This document shows positions 1 through 11,639 of a DNA stretch of 64,000 nt, one piece after another (position 1 is the first letter of the stretch; each line of letters opens with the position of its first letter). The notes under the pieces are model-generated. The model made no database searches. It was not told the DNA's origin and was given only the letters and a program-made list of their open reading frames with translations. Position numbers and translations under genes: made by a program. Source of the stretch: Dillenia suffruticosa (taxonomy: Eukaryota; Streptophyta; Magnoliopsida; Dilleniales; Dilleniaceae); the NCBI GenBank assembly GCA_033439265.1, contig JAVTVX010000035.1, positions 18,626,001-18,690,000 of the forward strand. Direction: 5' to 3'.

Positions 1-1905
1 AATATTACGGATGCTGGGAAGGCATTTCTTATTATACTTATCACCGACATTCTTCTTGGGTACTATTTCTGCTGTCCTGAATGCAATTAGTTATCACTTC
101 TTCTCAGTGACTAAACTTATCTACTAATTGTATTCTGCATGAGTAGCTTCCACACATGCCTCTACCCTTGAGATATAGCTCATGTTTTCTGTTAAATGTT
201 TTGCTGCGTGGTTGGGAATGGTGGTGGCCTGCAGCAATTACCTAAAAAAATACCATGTTACATGAGTTTTTTAAAACCATTCTCTGTCTTAAGATATTGC
301 AGTCTTCCTAGTTTTCCATGGCTGTAAGAGGATAGTTTGAATCCCATCTCCCCTTCATATATGCATTCAAAGTTTCACAAGTTCGGGAACATATGAAAGC
401 ATAATTTGTTAATGTTATGGGTTCCTTTATATGCATTAGATATCATCATTTCTTTTGATTTAAGTATCTTTTCTATTTATGTGGTTTTCATTTTCCGTTG
501 TCAATTTCTTTAAAGCAATTCTCAATCTGGATTGCCCTGATCGCAAAGGGGTGGAGTGATCCTGTAACGTTGTTTGGGACTTCAAGGCCAGCCAAGGCAG
601 TCTAATATATCATAATTAAATAATTCACCGATTTCCATGAGCATAAGAAAACTTCTTTCGAAGGTTGTGATTGTGAGAGAAAAATACCTTTTTCATCTCT
701 CTAGCAATATTCTGTTGCTTTATGTACATTCACGTCCAAGTATGACATTGGATAAACATCCTTAATATGCTTTGTTATGGATGTCTTTGATAGACTTTCT
801 GCATCCTTACTGGCTATATTTGATTTATTTTATTTTATTTTATTTATTGGTGCAGGTACCATTCTGAATCTGGCTGGCAAACTCTATTGGAAGTAATTGT
901 TGAGCATTATGGGCTTGAGGTTAATCAGTCTGCAATAACCATTTTTATATGCCTTCTTCCAGTTATCATCGATGCCTGTGTGAAGCTTTGGGTATGTTCT
1001 GCAACTGTATTGTATATGTAGCAACTTTTCTTCCTTGCTAAAAAATTGCCAGTAGATCCCTAAAAATATTTCTTACTGCCTGCTTTTCAGTAATGGTTTA
1101 CCGTATCCACTATGTGATAACTGCAAACATCAGTGCATTGTCTTCCTAATTGTCTTAGGAAATTTGTCTTTTATTTAGTGCATACATGCACAAAGCCAAC
1201 CATATTTTAATCATGACCTTTTTATGAAGTTAAGGTTTACTTCAGAGGTTATAAATTTGCAGAATTCTTCAAATCCCACTTGCAATGCTCTTGTATTTTG
1301 GTCCTTACACGGGAAGGGGGAGACTTGAACTGCCTGCTTTTTTGTTGGAGGCAGCTCATTAATTTGTTTCACCCCTTTCGCCTGGAGGAAGAGATGGATT
1401 CCCTTGTTTTAAATAATCTTATATTTCTTGTTGACATCCAGTGGATTTCTCAAGCCCCTTTTATCATAGAAAATCTGAAGTCTATCAGACATTTTTCCAA
1501 TGAGAAACTACCGTTGTAAAATGCAAAATCTATATATGTTTCATTGCACAGTGTCGTAGTCAGTCTTCTTTCCTAGGTTCTGAACAAGTTTAGATTACTA
1601 GTAGAAATCATGTCTCCTTACATTTTCTCACTATCCCCGTTTAGATTACAAGTAGAAATCATGTCTCCTTACATTTTCTCACTATCCCCTTTTGCTTTAT
1701 GCTTGGAAAGGTAATTGCTCTAGAGTTCTATAATTGTTTCCCTGATGCATGGACTTGCAATACTCTCACATTTTTCTTATTTACATGAGTAGTTGTTGTT
1801 GCATGCCTTACATTTCACCTTTACGTGCTTGATCAGCTGTTCAAATACCTCCCAAGATTATCTCCAAAGGTGGCATCTATTTTCCGGGAAATGAAGCGTC
1901 ACTAG
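1..1905 (+). CDS. CemA/PxcA-family chloroplast envelope protein (DLDG1-like), 3' end
   Basis: This is the C-terminal part of a gene that starts left of the window. Exons are 1-59 (partial), 856-991 and 1837-1905. They join in frame (phase 2 at the first junction, phase 0 at the second) and give 87 residues plus a stop. The first intron is GT at 60 to AG at 855, the second 992-1836. The peptide has two hydrophobic stretches, then HSESGW, LPVIIDACVKLW and KYLPRLSP. These parallel the C-terminus of plastid CemA (HS..GW, PVILD..KYW, RYLNRVSP). Nuclear CemA-like proteins such as Arabidopsis DLDG1 sit in the chloroplast envelope and influence proton balance and non-photochemical quenching; that role is family knowledge, not visible here. 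The protein ends FREMKRH. The choice of DLDG1 over another CemA-like paralogue is inferred from the nuclear, intron-containing setting. The family call is quite sure. Confidence 0.82.
1588..1689. repeat. Tandem duplication, 51-bp unit, in an intron
   Basis: The stretches 1588-1638 and 1639-1689 are nearly identical, differing at about one position. They lie in the last coding intron of the CemA-like gene. This looks like a recent local tandem duplication with no sign of function. Confidence 0.85.
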
Positions 1906-2270
1906 TGAGTTTTCTTTTGGATTTTGATATATTGGAGGATGCCATCCAATGTTGCCCATACCACTGGCAATGCTTCTCATATATATAATTTTTATTTTTT
2001 ATTTTTTACCTCCCAATTATTTTTCCACATTGGATTTCTTAACTCCCTTCCATATACAGGCTCACCTAGATTTGCAGGCATTCGAGGAAGTAAAATCATT
2101 ATGATAAGCATTGCTTGGACGGGACTGTATTTGCCACTTTGGGGTTGGTGTTGTTCATATACCGCACCCTGTTAGGCAAATATGATGTTATATTGGAACT
2201 CAATTAAAGATACAAGTCATTGCTGTTTATGTTGATAACTCTGAGGTGAGTGTTATATGTATGGGCTTTG
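1905..2270 (+). other. Probable 3' UTR of the CemA-like gene with an intron through the stop codon
   Basis: A good donor (GTGAGT) begins at 1905, which is the last base of the TAG stop. Candidate acceptors are CAG at 2057-2059 and 2075-2077, and both are followed by G. Splicing to either therefore rebuilds TAG, so the stop can be encoded unspliced or split TA|G. The sequence from about 2060 to 2270 then resembles a 3' UTR with no continuing frame. The polyadenylation site is not certain. Confidence 0.4.
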
Positions 2271-3620
2271 TTTCAGAATTCCTAAATCAAGAAAAGCCAT
2301 GTCTCTGTCTATCTAGCTGTTGTCTTTCCTTCTCTCTCTCTCTCTCTCTCTCTGTGGAAATGCCCTGCAGCTGAGCATTTATGCCAGTGTTGGAGCATGA
2401 GCATTAATTCAGCATCCCATATTTAGTACCAGAACCCCCTGGCAATTTTATTTTCATGTTCCTTCATGGTTTATATGCTATTGCTGTTGTCATAACAGGT
2501 CATCTATTTCTCAACTTTCGGGTCCTAGTTGTAGGGCTTGTAGGGATCCACTTAGATAATATTATTCAAACAAAGAGGTGATCCAGTAAAAAGAATTTAC
2601 ACGTGTCAAAATGTCATTCATCAAACTTTGTTGCCATATCACCTTAGATTGATTGTCTATTTATTTGTCTGAATATAATAATTCAACCTGTTATTCAGTT
2701 GTTTCTTATGACTAAAAAATATAATCTTCAATATTGAATAAAATGGATGAGACCATATCATTTCATTCATAATGGTACATATGGGATGAACTATAATCCA
2801 GGTAATTTCACCTAAAACTATCAAATATTCTGCCCAAAAAACGAAAAGAAAAAAAAAAGAAACAAATTGGGGCATTCTTGTTTTACCATATTTATTTTTC
2901 AGACAATGACTATGCTTCCAACTTGGCTAACTTTAGGCCCTTGAATAGATTTGGCTAAGTTTATGTTTTATCAAGATAAACCGTAATTTCACAAATTGCC
3001 AAAATTGCTCGAAATGAAGGAAAATTGACCATATCGTGCCAAAATGACAACCACACGTGCAAATTTGATGCCGTGAGAAATATATATGTTAAATTCACTT
3101 TAAAAGTGAAGGGTCAACGAGAGAAACTGAAATTTAAGTCATAGCACAAAAATGCTTGGTACTCTAACATTTTTCATATGAGAAATCCTAATTTTTGGCA
3201 GAATTGAAATTTTTTCAAACAAACGGTCCCGTTTTCACTCAAAACCTATATTTTTGAAATCTATATATAAAACGGAATCCGTAGTGTGATTTTACGCATT
3301 TCAAGGTCGAGATTAAATTTTGACCGATCGAAAATTTCGTTCACTCCGATAGACGTTTGGGCTATCAAATGACCTCAAATTAATGCGAGACCAACTTTAT
3401 TTGATTCAGTGTGAAAAACTGAACCAAATAAATAAATTTGAATTTTTTAGATTTCGGGTCGAATATTGATCCCGCCGTGTGTGAAATCCCAAAGGGCACC
3501 ATAAATGCATGTACAAGAATACATCATCGATGTTCAGGAAGTGATAGAAATGTTGTACTCCTTGTTGCTTTGCCATTTGCATGTGCGGTTCACGAGAAAG
3601 CAAGCCTGGCAGTATCCAAA
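2271..3620. other. Intergenic DNA with an unidentified repeat-like block
   Basis: No coding frame of substance was found on either strand. From about 2940 to 3480 the sequence looks like a piece of a dispersed element: it is more balanced in base composition, with phrases such as GACCGATCGAAAATTTCG and CACTCCGATAGACG. It has no recognisable protein or paired termini in this window, so its class is unknown. Confidence 0.3.
2326..2353. repeat. (TC)n microsatellite
   Basis: An uninterrupted TC dinucleotide run lies downstream of the CemA-like gene. It is a likely length-polymorphic marker. Confidence 0.9.
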
Positions 3621-3624
3621 ATAG

Positions 3625-4900
3625 TCACCATCTGATCTCACCGAGTTGTAGACCTCAAATGTATTTCCCTGCTGTGTTATTCCAACTATTATCAATACTC
3701 ATGACCTTCCTAACAACGTCATTCCATATCAAACAGTGCCGTATCAAACAGGTAGAAGACTAGTCCTTAATCCTGCAAACAGGGTACACTCTGTTATGCT
3801 TTCTTGAAAAGCAGCTATTCATTTCAATTATTTTTAGACAGAGTGCAAAAGTAGACATTAACAGTCAAGGTCTGTTAACAATAGTCCAGTAACATGGGGC
3901 ACCATAGTTCAAAATGGACTTTGTGATAAAACCCTATAATATGTACCATGGTCAAAAGTAATTGTCCATGGCAGTCTGGATGTATCAACTTCTAACTTTT
4001 GCACATCATATTTTAGAGACCATGTCGAGAACAAGACTATTTGTTCCTAAAAACAACAGATGTCCAAAAACAAGCTGAACTTACTCTCCTTGTAGAAGGA
4101 AAATGCACGTTCTCAGGCCTAATTTAGTGAACCTTCATCAATTCCTTCGAAGACAAAGCTTCAAAGCAAGATGACAATGCATGAGTTGCGTATAATATCT
4201 CTCTTTTTGTGCAAGAATTGGGTACAGAACAAACTTTTGTGCATGGAATCACACAAATAGCTCAAATGCAGACTTTGATCAAAGCAACTTTTATCGGTTA
4301 AATCGCTTTCCATAAGTTTTCCATTATCATGCTTATCCTTTTCCTTCTTTGTCTAATTCATTTTCCTCGAAGGTGATACATAAATTTTTTGAAAATTTTA
4401 AATAACAAAACAAACAGACAGGATAAAGGCAACAACCCATAAAGACATCTTCAGCATAATAAGGATATAATTAAGACAGCGTGGCCTTGAAGAAATAAAC
4501 CATGTTGAGATTGGGTAGAAAGGCGGGCCTATTTAATTCAATTGAAATTATGATGATGTTATATTGAGAAAAAGGCTTAAAGCAAGAATTTGTAATGGTA
4601 CCCATTGGCAATCTCATGATTTGACTGATCATCCATGTCCAAGACTGTGTCAGCAAGACCACTAGTCTTCCTTACCACTGGTACATGCAACAATCGTCAC
4701 ATTAAACAAAACCTGTCGCCAGTCATATACAATAGCATTGACAAATCTATAGAAATTATAAATGAAATACAATGATTTAAGATCATATACCACCCCATAT
4801 CGCATTCCCAAGTCCACATTGTTCACAAATGGAAGGAACCAACACAAAGTCTGCTGCAGCATATAGCATATGAGAGAGCTCCTCACCGAAGAACATCAAA
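3625..4900 (-). pseudogene. Starch synthase (GT5) C-terminal pseudogene with exons still recognisable
   Basis: On the minus strand four exon relics read in starch-synthase order. Exon a (4900-4794) gives LSHMLYAAADFVLVPSICEQ, then CGLG and MRYG; it begins after a CAG acceptor and ends at a GT donor. Exon b (about 4685-4602) gives PVVRKTSGLADTVLDMDDQ then SNHEIANG. Exon c (4158-4085) gives FVFEGIDEGSLN, a stop where the family has Trp, then ERAFSFYKE. Exon d (about 3728-3625) gives VVRKVMSIDSSWNNTAGKY, a stop, then a shifted YNSVRS. This is the glycosyltransferase C-terminal half that binds ADP-glucose in granule starch synthesis. EPCGL has become EQCGL, and there are two stops and a frameshift, so it is dead. 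The FVFEGIDEGSLN wording reminds me most of starch synthase V-like proteins, which is only an inference. Retained introns argue for a DNA-level duplication, not a processed copy. No upstream exons were found. Confidence 0.78.
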
Positions 4901-5337
4901 CTGAGGCAAGTTTGAAAAACATAGACAACTTTGATGAATGCTTAAATTTAACAGCGATTCGGAATTGAAAAATGTCGGTGTATAAATTTCGGGATGAAGG
5001 ATTAACCTGTGCATCAAAAGGATACGAGTGCTTGGACCTTGGTTATGCTACAAAAAGTAGGTGAACAATCATTGCCAGCTCTCATGCATCCTTTGTTGCA
5101 TTCAAATTCACTAAACCAGTGGGGAAGGGAAATGCATTAATAACAATAAAATAATTTTCTGATCTAAGCATCAAGATTTCAAACTATGGCTGCATATTTC
5201 CAATCCTCATAGTCAGGTGGCATTTCTTTTTTAAATATTACTTATCTTTGGAATAACTAGATCTTTATCAAGGTCAAGTGAAAATTAATGTCAGAAACTT
5301 CCCATGATAAAAGATTTCAAATTCCAAGTTGTTTCAC

Positions 5338-5400
5338 GCGATTCTTCACACTGGCAGCCTCATTTCCATTGATGCAGCTATGAATATAACTAGAGAACCA
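5338..5400 (+). pseudogene. 3' scrap of a third F-box gene copy
   Basis: The sequence GGCAGCCTCATTTCCATTGA, continuing into TGCAGC, matches the codons for the C-terminal LISIDAA of the two larger F-box pseudogenes (at about 7268-7300 and 15990-16025). Nothing upstream at this site continues the F-box frame, so only the tail of a third copy survives. It supports an ancestral tandem array. Confidence 0.5.
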
Positions 5401-6023
5401 TAGTATCACTCAGCCTTTAATAGTCTGTGGGAACATTCCATGTCAATTGAGCAGTTCTCCTTCTTGTGTCATTTTTGTGTTTGGTCAAAGAGAGGTGTTT
5501 TCTATTTTCCCTTCCGTTACAAGACAATTTGAAGAAGTTGTTCAAAAATTAGGTTGCCATTTCAAAGGGGTTGCAGATTGTTATATTGCAATTTGAGGAT
5601 GTGAGTGCAATTCTGAAGTCCGGATGTCTAAAACAGTTTCGCTTTCCTACCAAGGATTGTCTGTGTTATACCATGGATTGAAATTGATGTGTCTGTCTAA
5701 AGGTATATGCAATAGACAATTAAATTGGTTGTTTTCATCAGGTGACATGTAAAGACTTGGTGCTTTCTGGGTGTTTTCATGTGAATCTTTTACAAATCAA
5801 AAACTTCATATGTTATTCTCATTGTTATGTTCCAAAATCTCAATAAAACAAAAATAAATATGGCTTTAAAATGAAGATGGCTGGCCATCATAATTGGTGT
5901 TTCCTATGTAACAATATGGTCATTGTCCTTCAAGATATATTTTATTTCATCTGAAGCTATCTCCGTTTCCAAGGCATAGAAAGATATTTCATTCCCATAC
6001 TTTTTACTATTACTGAATTAGGC

Positions 6024-7308
6024 ATGGATTCAAGCAAAGGAAAGCTCGAAAATAAGGAAATTCTTGGAGAGGATAAGAAACTTATCAGCTGGATGGAGTA
6101 CCACAGGAAATTTCCTTCAACATCCTCTCAAGGCTGGCCATAACATCCCTCACGCAATGCAAATTTGTCAGCCTTCACTGGCGTAGCACCATTCAATGCC
6201 AGCATCTTGCCACCACCCATCCATCTCATTCGGAGGATGCAAAACTTCTCCTTGTTATTCACACTATCCATCCAATGCAGTGGAGGCAAATCTTTTCCTT
6301 GTTATTCACTGTCCATCCAATTTATATGCATAACAAGCTTTGAATCCTTCGTATTGTTCAAAACATGCATGCAGAAACCGTCAAGCGGCTGAACACCCCT
6401 TTTAAGCCTGAAATATCAGAGTTTGACATTGTGGGCTCATCGAAAGGATTGTCATGTTTGTCAAACTCCTTATTTGGCCCCCTTTATATATATAATCCAT
6501 TCATCGGAGAATACAGAGAGCTACCTGATGTCAAACCAGCTCAAAATCCCAAAGTGTTCTGTGTGGTGTTTGGATGTGGTTTTCATCCAAGCAAGAAGGA
6601 ATACAAAGCAATAAAGATTGTGTATTGCCATCAAGAAAACAAATGCTTTGGCTGTGTAATATATCGCCCATCCGACATTTATGTTTTAACTTGGGCACCA
6701 GCCGATAGAGAAATATAGGCACTACAAAATATGAGCTTTGTGGCCCAACGTTAGAGGTTTTGGTGAATCGGAAGACTTCATTGGCTAACTCAATGCCATG
6801 TATTCATCAAGGGACATAATATCAATACAAAGACATAATTTCATTTGATATGGCAGATGAGGAATTCAGAGAGATCCCAAGGACTGAAAATAAGGATGGT
6901 CTAGATCACTGCAACTATCTTCTGGTTGAACAATGATACTATCTTTCTGGCATCATCTCACTCGAAGATGGCACACATGATGTATGGATGATGAAAGATT
7001 ATGGTGCGAAGGAGTCATGGATCAAAGAGTTTGTTATTAGACATCAAGTTCCTCTGGGACAAAGACCAGAAGTGCCTCCAGTTGGAACTTGGAAGAATGG
7101 GATCATCAAAGATATGTTCGAGTTGTTTGCATGCTCATTAATGGGAAAATCTTGTGCTTGTATAAGGGTAGAGCTCTTATTTCTTTTCATTCAGAAACAG
7201 GACAATTTGAGGATTACCACTATGATAATCTACCAAATGACTTTGAAGCATTTTACCCATGCGTGCAACTTCATTTCCATTGATGCAGCAATTAGTATCC
7301 AGGGATAG
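6024..7308 (+). pseudogene. F-box / F-box-associated domain protein, pseudogene copy 1
   Basis: An ATG at 6024 opens a reading MDSSKGKLENKE, followed within 80 bases by a frameshift. The next frame gives a classical plant F-box: PQEISFNILSRLAITSLTQ then CKFVSLHWRSTI. Further frames give the F-box-associated region: FDIVGSSKGLSCLSN, YIYNPFIGEYRELPDVKPA, VFGCGFHPSKKEYKAIKIVY, later ISLEDGTHDVWMMKDYGAKE, SWIKEFVIRHQVPLGQRP, and a last frame with INGKILCLYKGRALISFHSE and DYHYDNLPNDFEAF. Functional relatives bind SKP1 and present substrates to SCF ubiquitin ligases. At least four frameshifts or stops separate the pieces, so this is not translatable as one protein. It shares its start context and end (ISIDAA near 7280) with copy 2. 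Confidence 0.8.
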
Positions 7309-7540
7309 ATTTGCTTCTCAAACCTGCTGACAATTTAGTATTTTTCCACACCTTATACTGAAGTTTGGGAAAGACTAGCATATTTTTTAGGAAAACAACA
7401 AAGAATTTCTTTAGTTCTACTTCAGCCCCCCCAACCAAGGTGACACTCTTCAGGTGTTTGTTTATTTCACTGACTTGCTTGCTTGTGTAAAGAGCAAGAC
7501 AGCATCATGAAAGATGGCTATTTCACAGTACATAACAAGG

Positions 7541-7868
7541 GATGATCAGTGTAACAGTATGATATTGTTGTTGCCTCACTTGAATAGACCAAAATCATAA
7601 TTGGTAGATAAACATGACCAGAATTTTGGGAGAAGTCAGTTTTCATTTTTCCTTTTATTTTATGAGGGAGGGGGTTCTCGACTTTATCAAAGTGGTTGTT
7701 TCTGTCAGGTGTAAGCAAGTTACTCCAACTGTTGGTTTGTGTGTGTAAATCACTCTAGCTCCATCTGTGTAAGAGTGGCTGATAGACAAAAGCTCTGAAT
7801 TCCACAAACCCAAGAGATTGAGGGATCTCATCTTACTTATAAGAGAAACTAATGGTCCAATTTTAAGG
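7541..7868. repeat. 328-bp tandem duplication, copy 1
   Basis: This stretch begins GATGATCAGTGTAACAGTAT and reappears starting at 7869. The second copy is interrupted after 15 bases by the LTR retrotransposon and resumes at 13404, running to about 13715. The two copies share long runs, for example TTGTTGTTGCCTCAC and ACCCAAGAGATTGAGGGATC. The duplication therefore predates the retrotransposon. No gene was recognised in it. Confidence 0.75.
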
Positions 7869-7883
7869 GATGATCAGTGCAAC

Positions 7884-8284
7884 TGTTATGACAGGAAACT
7901 CAAGAGGACATGAGACTCGTGACATGGCACCAAGTAAGCAGGATGAGCTAGCTCCCAAGATGATGCAAGTTTACAACCGCAGGAGGAAGAAGGAAAATGT
8001 AAGAGGTGATGCGGTGTAACAAACGCAACTGCAAGAAGAATAGAATCTAAGTGGTTAGAGTGTATACGGTGGTTATAAAATGTAAGGGTGGGATAGGAGG
8101 AAAGGGGAGAGGAATGAACTATTAATGTATTACGGTCTTAGGCTGGACAGTCTTGCTCTACTGCAGACTGAATTTTCTTCTGTAAGCTGAGTTTATTAAT
8201 GAAAGAAAGCGCAGAGTGCTCTTATCTTCCAGAGAAGTCTCTTTACTACTTACTTCTCTTCTTTCCTAAATTCTGAGCATAACA
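7884..8284 (+). repeat. 5' LTR of the Ty3/gypsy element
   Basis: It starts TGTTATGACAGG and ends GAGCATAACA. The inner edge is followed by ATTGGTCTAACCTGC, where a primer-binding site is expected. The first bases (TTGGT) fit the common initiator-Met pattern but the rest does not, so the primer tRNA is not assigned. Confidence 0.88.
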
Positions 8285-8554
8285 AATTGGTCTAACCTGC
8301 TGGATTTTCAAAACAAAGAAAAAAAAGCGATTTGATGCCTCAAACTAGAATGGAGTCTCGAATTGAAGTAGTTGAGAAAAGTATAGTGGGAATTTTGGAT
8401 GAATTGCCACCAACGCTTACGCTTGGACAAACTTGACACATTAGAGGAGATGATTTTGGCGTGGATGAAGCAAAGGCTAGCGGAGAAGGAGGAAGTTAGT
8501 GCTTCATCGACTAAGCAAGCGGAATCGACAATGGAACAGCTAAAATAGTGGGGG

Positions 8555-9580
8555 GTGTGCGAACAGTAGATGCAAACGAAGCTATCGCCAATTCGGTCAA
8601 ATTGGTACCAAATTGGTACCCATTGGCGAATACCAGTTATCCGCGAAGAAGGTGGAACTTTCAAGCTTCGATGGGAACAATCCCACGGCATGGATTGCAC
8701 AAGGTGAACAATATTTCCTCATCCATAAAACCAAGGTGGAGATGAAGGTGACTTTGGCTCTGGTTTGTATGGAAGGTTCTGCTTTCTACTGGGTTCGATG
8801 GTTGCACGAGCAAAATTCGAACATCACTTGGTCGGAACTGACAGTAGAATTGTTGGATCGGTTCGACAATGGACTGATTGCAAATCCTTACGAAGGGCTA
8901 GCTTTGACTAAGTAAATTGTAGGTGTTGAAGACTACATTACTGAATTTGTAGCTCGAGCAGCTCTAATGAAGGGACTTAACAATCAACTCTATTTAGGAA
9001 TGTTCCTCAACGAGCTCAAAGAAGAAATCAGGGTGAGGATCCGTACGCATGAAACCCTAAATCTTGTCCAAACCATAAAGCTAGCTCGAGAGATTGAAAG
9101 GGAACTCAGGTTTATGGCAGGGGAAATGAATGTGGGCGCGATCCATGGATTTCAGACATATTCGGGGCTAGCTATTTGGATGGGGTTGGAGCATACCACC
9201 TCAAGTCCATTCCGAAACCCGATCAGAAGACCTTTAATACACCAATTTCACTTCGTCCTCATCGTCCATCAAAGATCCAACTACCTTCAACCACCACAGC
9301 CCTTCTGCAAACAACCGAAATGTTTTACCCAACCAACACCCTTCTCCCTCTGTGATCAATAAAGGGATTCGACATCTCTCCTACCAAAATTACTTAGAAC
9401 TGAAATCAAAGGGTTTCAGCTTCAAATGCCGCCAACCCTATCATCCTCTGCACAATTGCATGAACAAAGGATTGAGAGTGTTGATCTTGGGTGACGACGA
9501 AGTCCCTATTCTTGGAGGCGAGCTGGAAACCATGGAAGGAGACAACCAAGAAGCAACATAATAGGTTCGAGAGGCTAAAT
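8555..9580 (+). pseudogene. gag remnant of the Ty3/gypsy element
   Basis: The frame at 8613-8915 reads KVELSSFDGNNPTAWIAQGE, then WLHEQNSNITWSELTVELLD. It continues after a stop at 8967-9250 with LYLGMFLNELKEEIRVRIR and TIKLAREIERELRFMAGEM. This is the retrotransposon Gag capsid pattern (FDG..P..W....Q.F, then VIEF..G..., LNGLK.EI...). A following piece with FKCRQPYHPLHNC is a decayed zinc knuckle. Several frameshifts exist. Confidence 0.75.
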
Positions 9581-9668
9581 TGGCGGTGCCAGAACTAACT
9601 CTATCCTCGGTTGGTGGAATCAATCGATCTAAGACTACGAAGCTATCAAGTAGCATTCACGGAGTAAG

Positions 9669-9902
9669 ATGATAATTGATAGTGGTGCTAGTCATAATTT
9701 TATAGCTAAAGAAACAATGCAAAAACTAGGACCGGTGGTAGAAACTACTGACCCCTTCTTTGTGCGATTGGGAGATGGTAGAAGAATTGGGTCATCTGGG
9801 GTCTACCGGGAGCTAAAACTGGATTTGAGAGTTTTCCAAATTGAGATTGATTGTTATGTATTTTCTCTGGGTGGTATTAATATAATTTTAGGGATGGCTT
9901 GA
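9669..9902 (+). pseudogene. Aspartic protease remnant (retropepsin) of the Ty3/gypsy element
   Basis: The reading MIIDSGASHNFIAKETMQKL carries the DSGA catalytic motif of retroviral-type aspartic proteases, and the typical VRLGDG and INIILGMA follow. The family residue after the last Leu-Gly is usually a Trp-Leu (GMDWL). Here a stop interrupts just after GMA. Confidence 0.8.
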
Positions 9903-10073
9903 TTAGAAACACTTGGGGAAGTGAGAGTAAATTGACAAAATATGACCATGAAGTTTGCAGCGAAGGGAACAACCATATGTTTATAAGGAAATCCTTCCTA
10001 AATAAGGGCCCCTTATTCACTGAATACCTTAAGGAAATTGGTTGATGTTGATTTTGGTGCTTGGATCTAGGAG

Positions 10074-10910
10074 ATGACAGTTGAAGATAACAATAGACAC
10101 GGAGCTAAGTCTAACCTTACTGAGTGCCAACAAGAGCAGTTGTCACATGTACTGATAAAGTATACAGAGGTATTCATTGAAGGGTCAAGGCTGCCTCCTT
10201 CAAGACCAATAGATCATCAAATTCCTATGATATCAAAGATTGAACCAATTAGTATACGATCTTACAGATACGGAGACCATCAGAAATCGAAAGGCTGGTT
10301 GTTGAAATGCTCACTGCTGGAGTCATCATGCCAAGTTCCAGCCTTTTCTCAAGCTCTGTCCTCCTTGTACCGAAGAAAGATTACAGCTGGCATTTCTACT
10401 TGGATTATAAGGAGCTCAATAACCTCACCATACAAGATAAGTATCTAATTCCCATGGTTTATGAATTACTGATGAATTAGGAGGAACAACTTATTTTTCT
10501 AAACTTGACCTATAATCTGGTTACTACCAAATACGTGTGAAAGAATCGGACATACTAAAAACTGTTTTCCACACATACTCGGAACACTATGAATTTGTTG
10601 TGATACCTTTTGGGTTAATGAATGCACCATCAACTTTTCAAATCACAATGAATGATATTTTTTACCTTTATTTATGGAAATTTATCATTATATTTTTCGA
10701 TGATATACTAGTCTATAGCAAAACTTGGAAGGAGCATTTGATTCATTTAGAATCTACCATAAAGGTTATGGAGGAAAACAAATTGGTGATGAATTGTAAA
10801 AAGTGCCATTTCGAGTGTCAAACTATTGAGTACATGGGGCACTTGATTTTAGCTGATAGGGTTAGGATGGATCCTATGAAGGTCAAGTGCATCACGAATT
10901 GACCTAAACC
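10074..10910 (+). pseudogene. Reverse transcriptase remnant of the Ty3/gypsy element
   Basis: The reading at 10537-10902 contains VIPFGLMNAPSTFQITMNDI and IIIFFDDILVYSKTWKEHL, which hold the FDD (YxDD-type) catalytic pair and the FGL-NAP-TFQ motif. It continues with the connecting ECQTIEYMGHLI. The upstream part (10074-10448) carries EVFIEGSRLPPSRPIDHQIP, the usual start of the RT region, in another frame. Stops at about 10445-10520 break it. Confidence 0.82.
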
Positions 10911-10926
10911 ACAGTCCACTAGAGAG

Positions 10927-11517
10927 GTGCGAAGATTTTTGGTACTTACGGGGTACTATAGGTGTTTTATACGCAATTACGGCAAGATAGCTAAATCTCT
11001 TACGGAGTTGCTAAAGAAAGAAGCTCAATCTCAATTTGTTTGGTCTCAAGAAGCTCAAAAGGCCTTTGAAGCTTTGCAGTCAGCAATGGTGAGTGCACCG
11101 GTGCTGGCCATGCCATATTTTAGCCAATTGTTTGTGGTGAAATGTGATGCTTCAGATCGTAGATTAGGTGCTATACTTATGCGGGGCAAAAGACCCATAG
11201 CTTATTTCAGCAAGGCTTTTTCGGAGAGGTCCTTGTCCAAGTCGGCTTATAAAAAAGAATTAATGACACTTGTCCTTGCCATTCAACATTGGCGATCTTA
11301 TTTGATTGGCACACACTTCCAAGTCAGAACAGACCAAAAAGGTTTGTGGTACATACTTGAACAGAAAATTACCACTCCTACGGAGCAAGATTGGGTCTCA
11401 AAACTATTTGGCTATGATTTTGAAGTAGTGTGCAAGTCAGAGATTTCCAATCGTGCAGCTGATGCACTGTCAAGGTTGAATGGAGAGATCATTTGTAACA
11501 CACTTTCATTGCAGTAG
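10927..11517 (+). pseudogene. RNase H remnant of the Ty3/gypsy element
   Basis: One open frame of 196 residues reads FLVLTGYYRCFIRNYGKIAK, VVKCDASDRRLGAILMRGKR, IAYFSKAFSERSLSKSAYKK, ELMTLVLAIQHWRSYLIGTH and RAADALSRL. The CDAS and ALSR motifs are those of the RT-RNaseH domain of Ty3/gypsy Pol. This is the best preserved segment of the element. Confidence 0.85.
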
Positions 11518-11639
11518 TGGGTAGGATGGAAACATCTTGAGGAGGAAATAGTCAAGGATCTTAAACTTTCACAATTGAAGCAACAATTGGAACAGGATTC
11601 CGATGGAAGGCCCCCTTATTTCATAAAAAATGGTAGATT

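Noticed and set aside
1280..1519. 79-codon plus frame between exons 2 and 3 of the CemA-like gene
   Set aside because: It lies wholly in an intron whose splice sites and phase are well supported.
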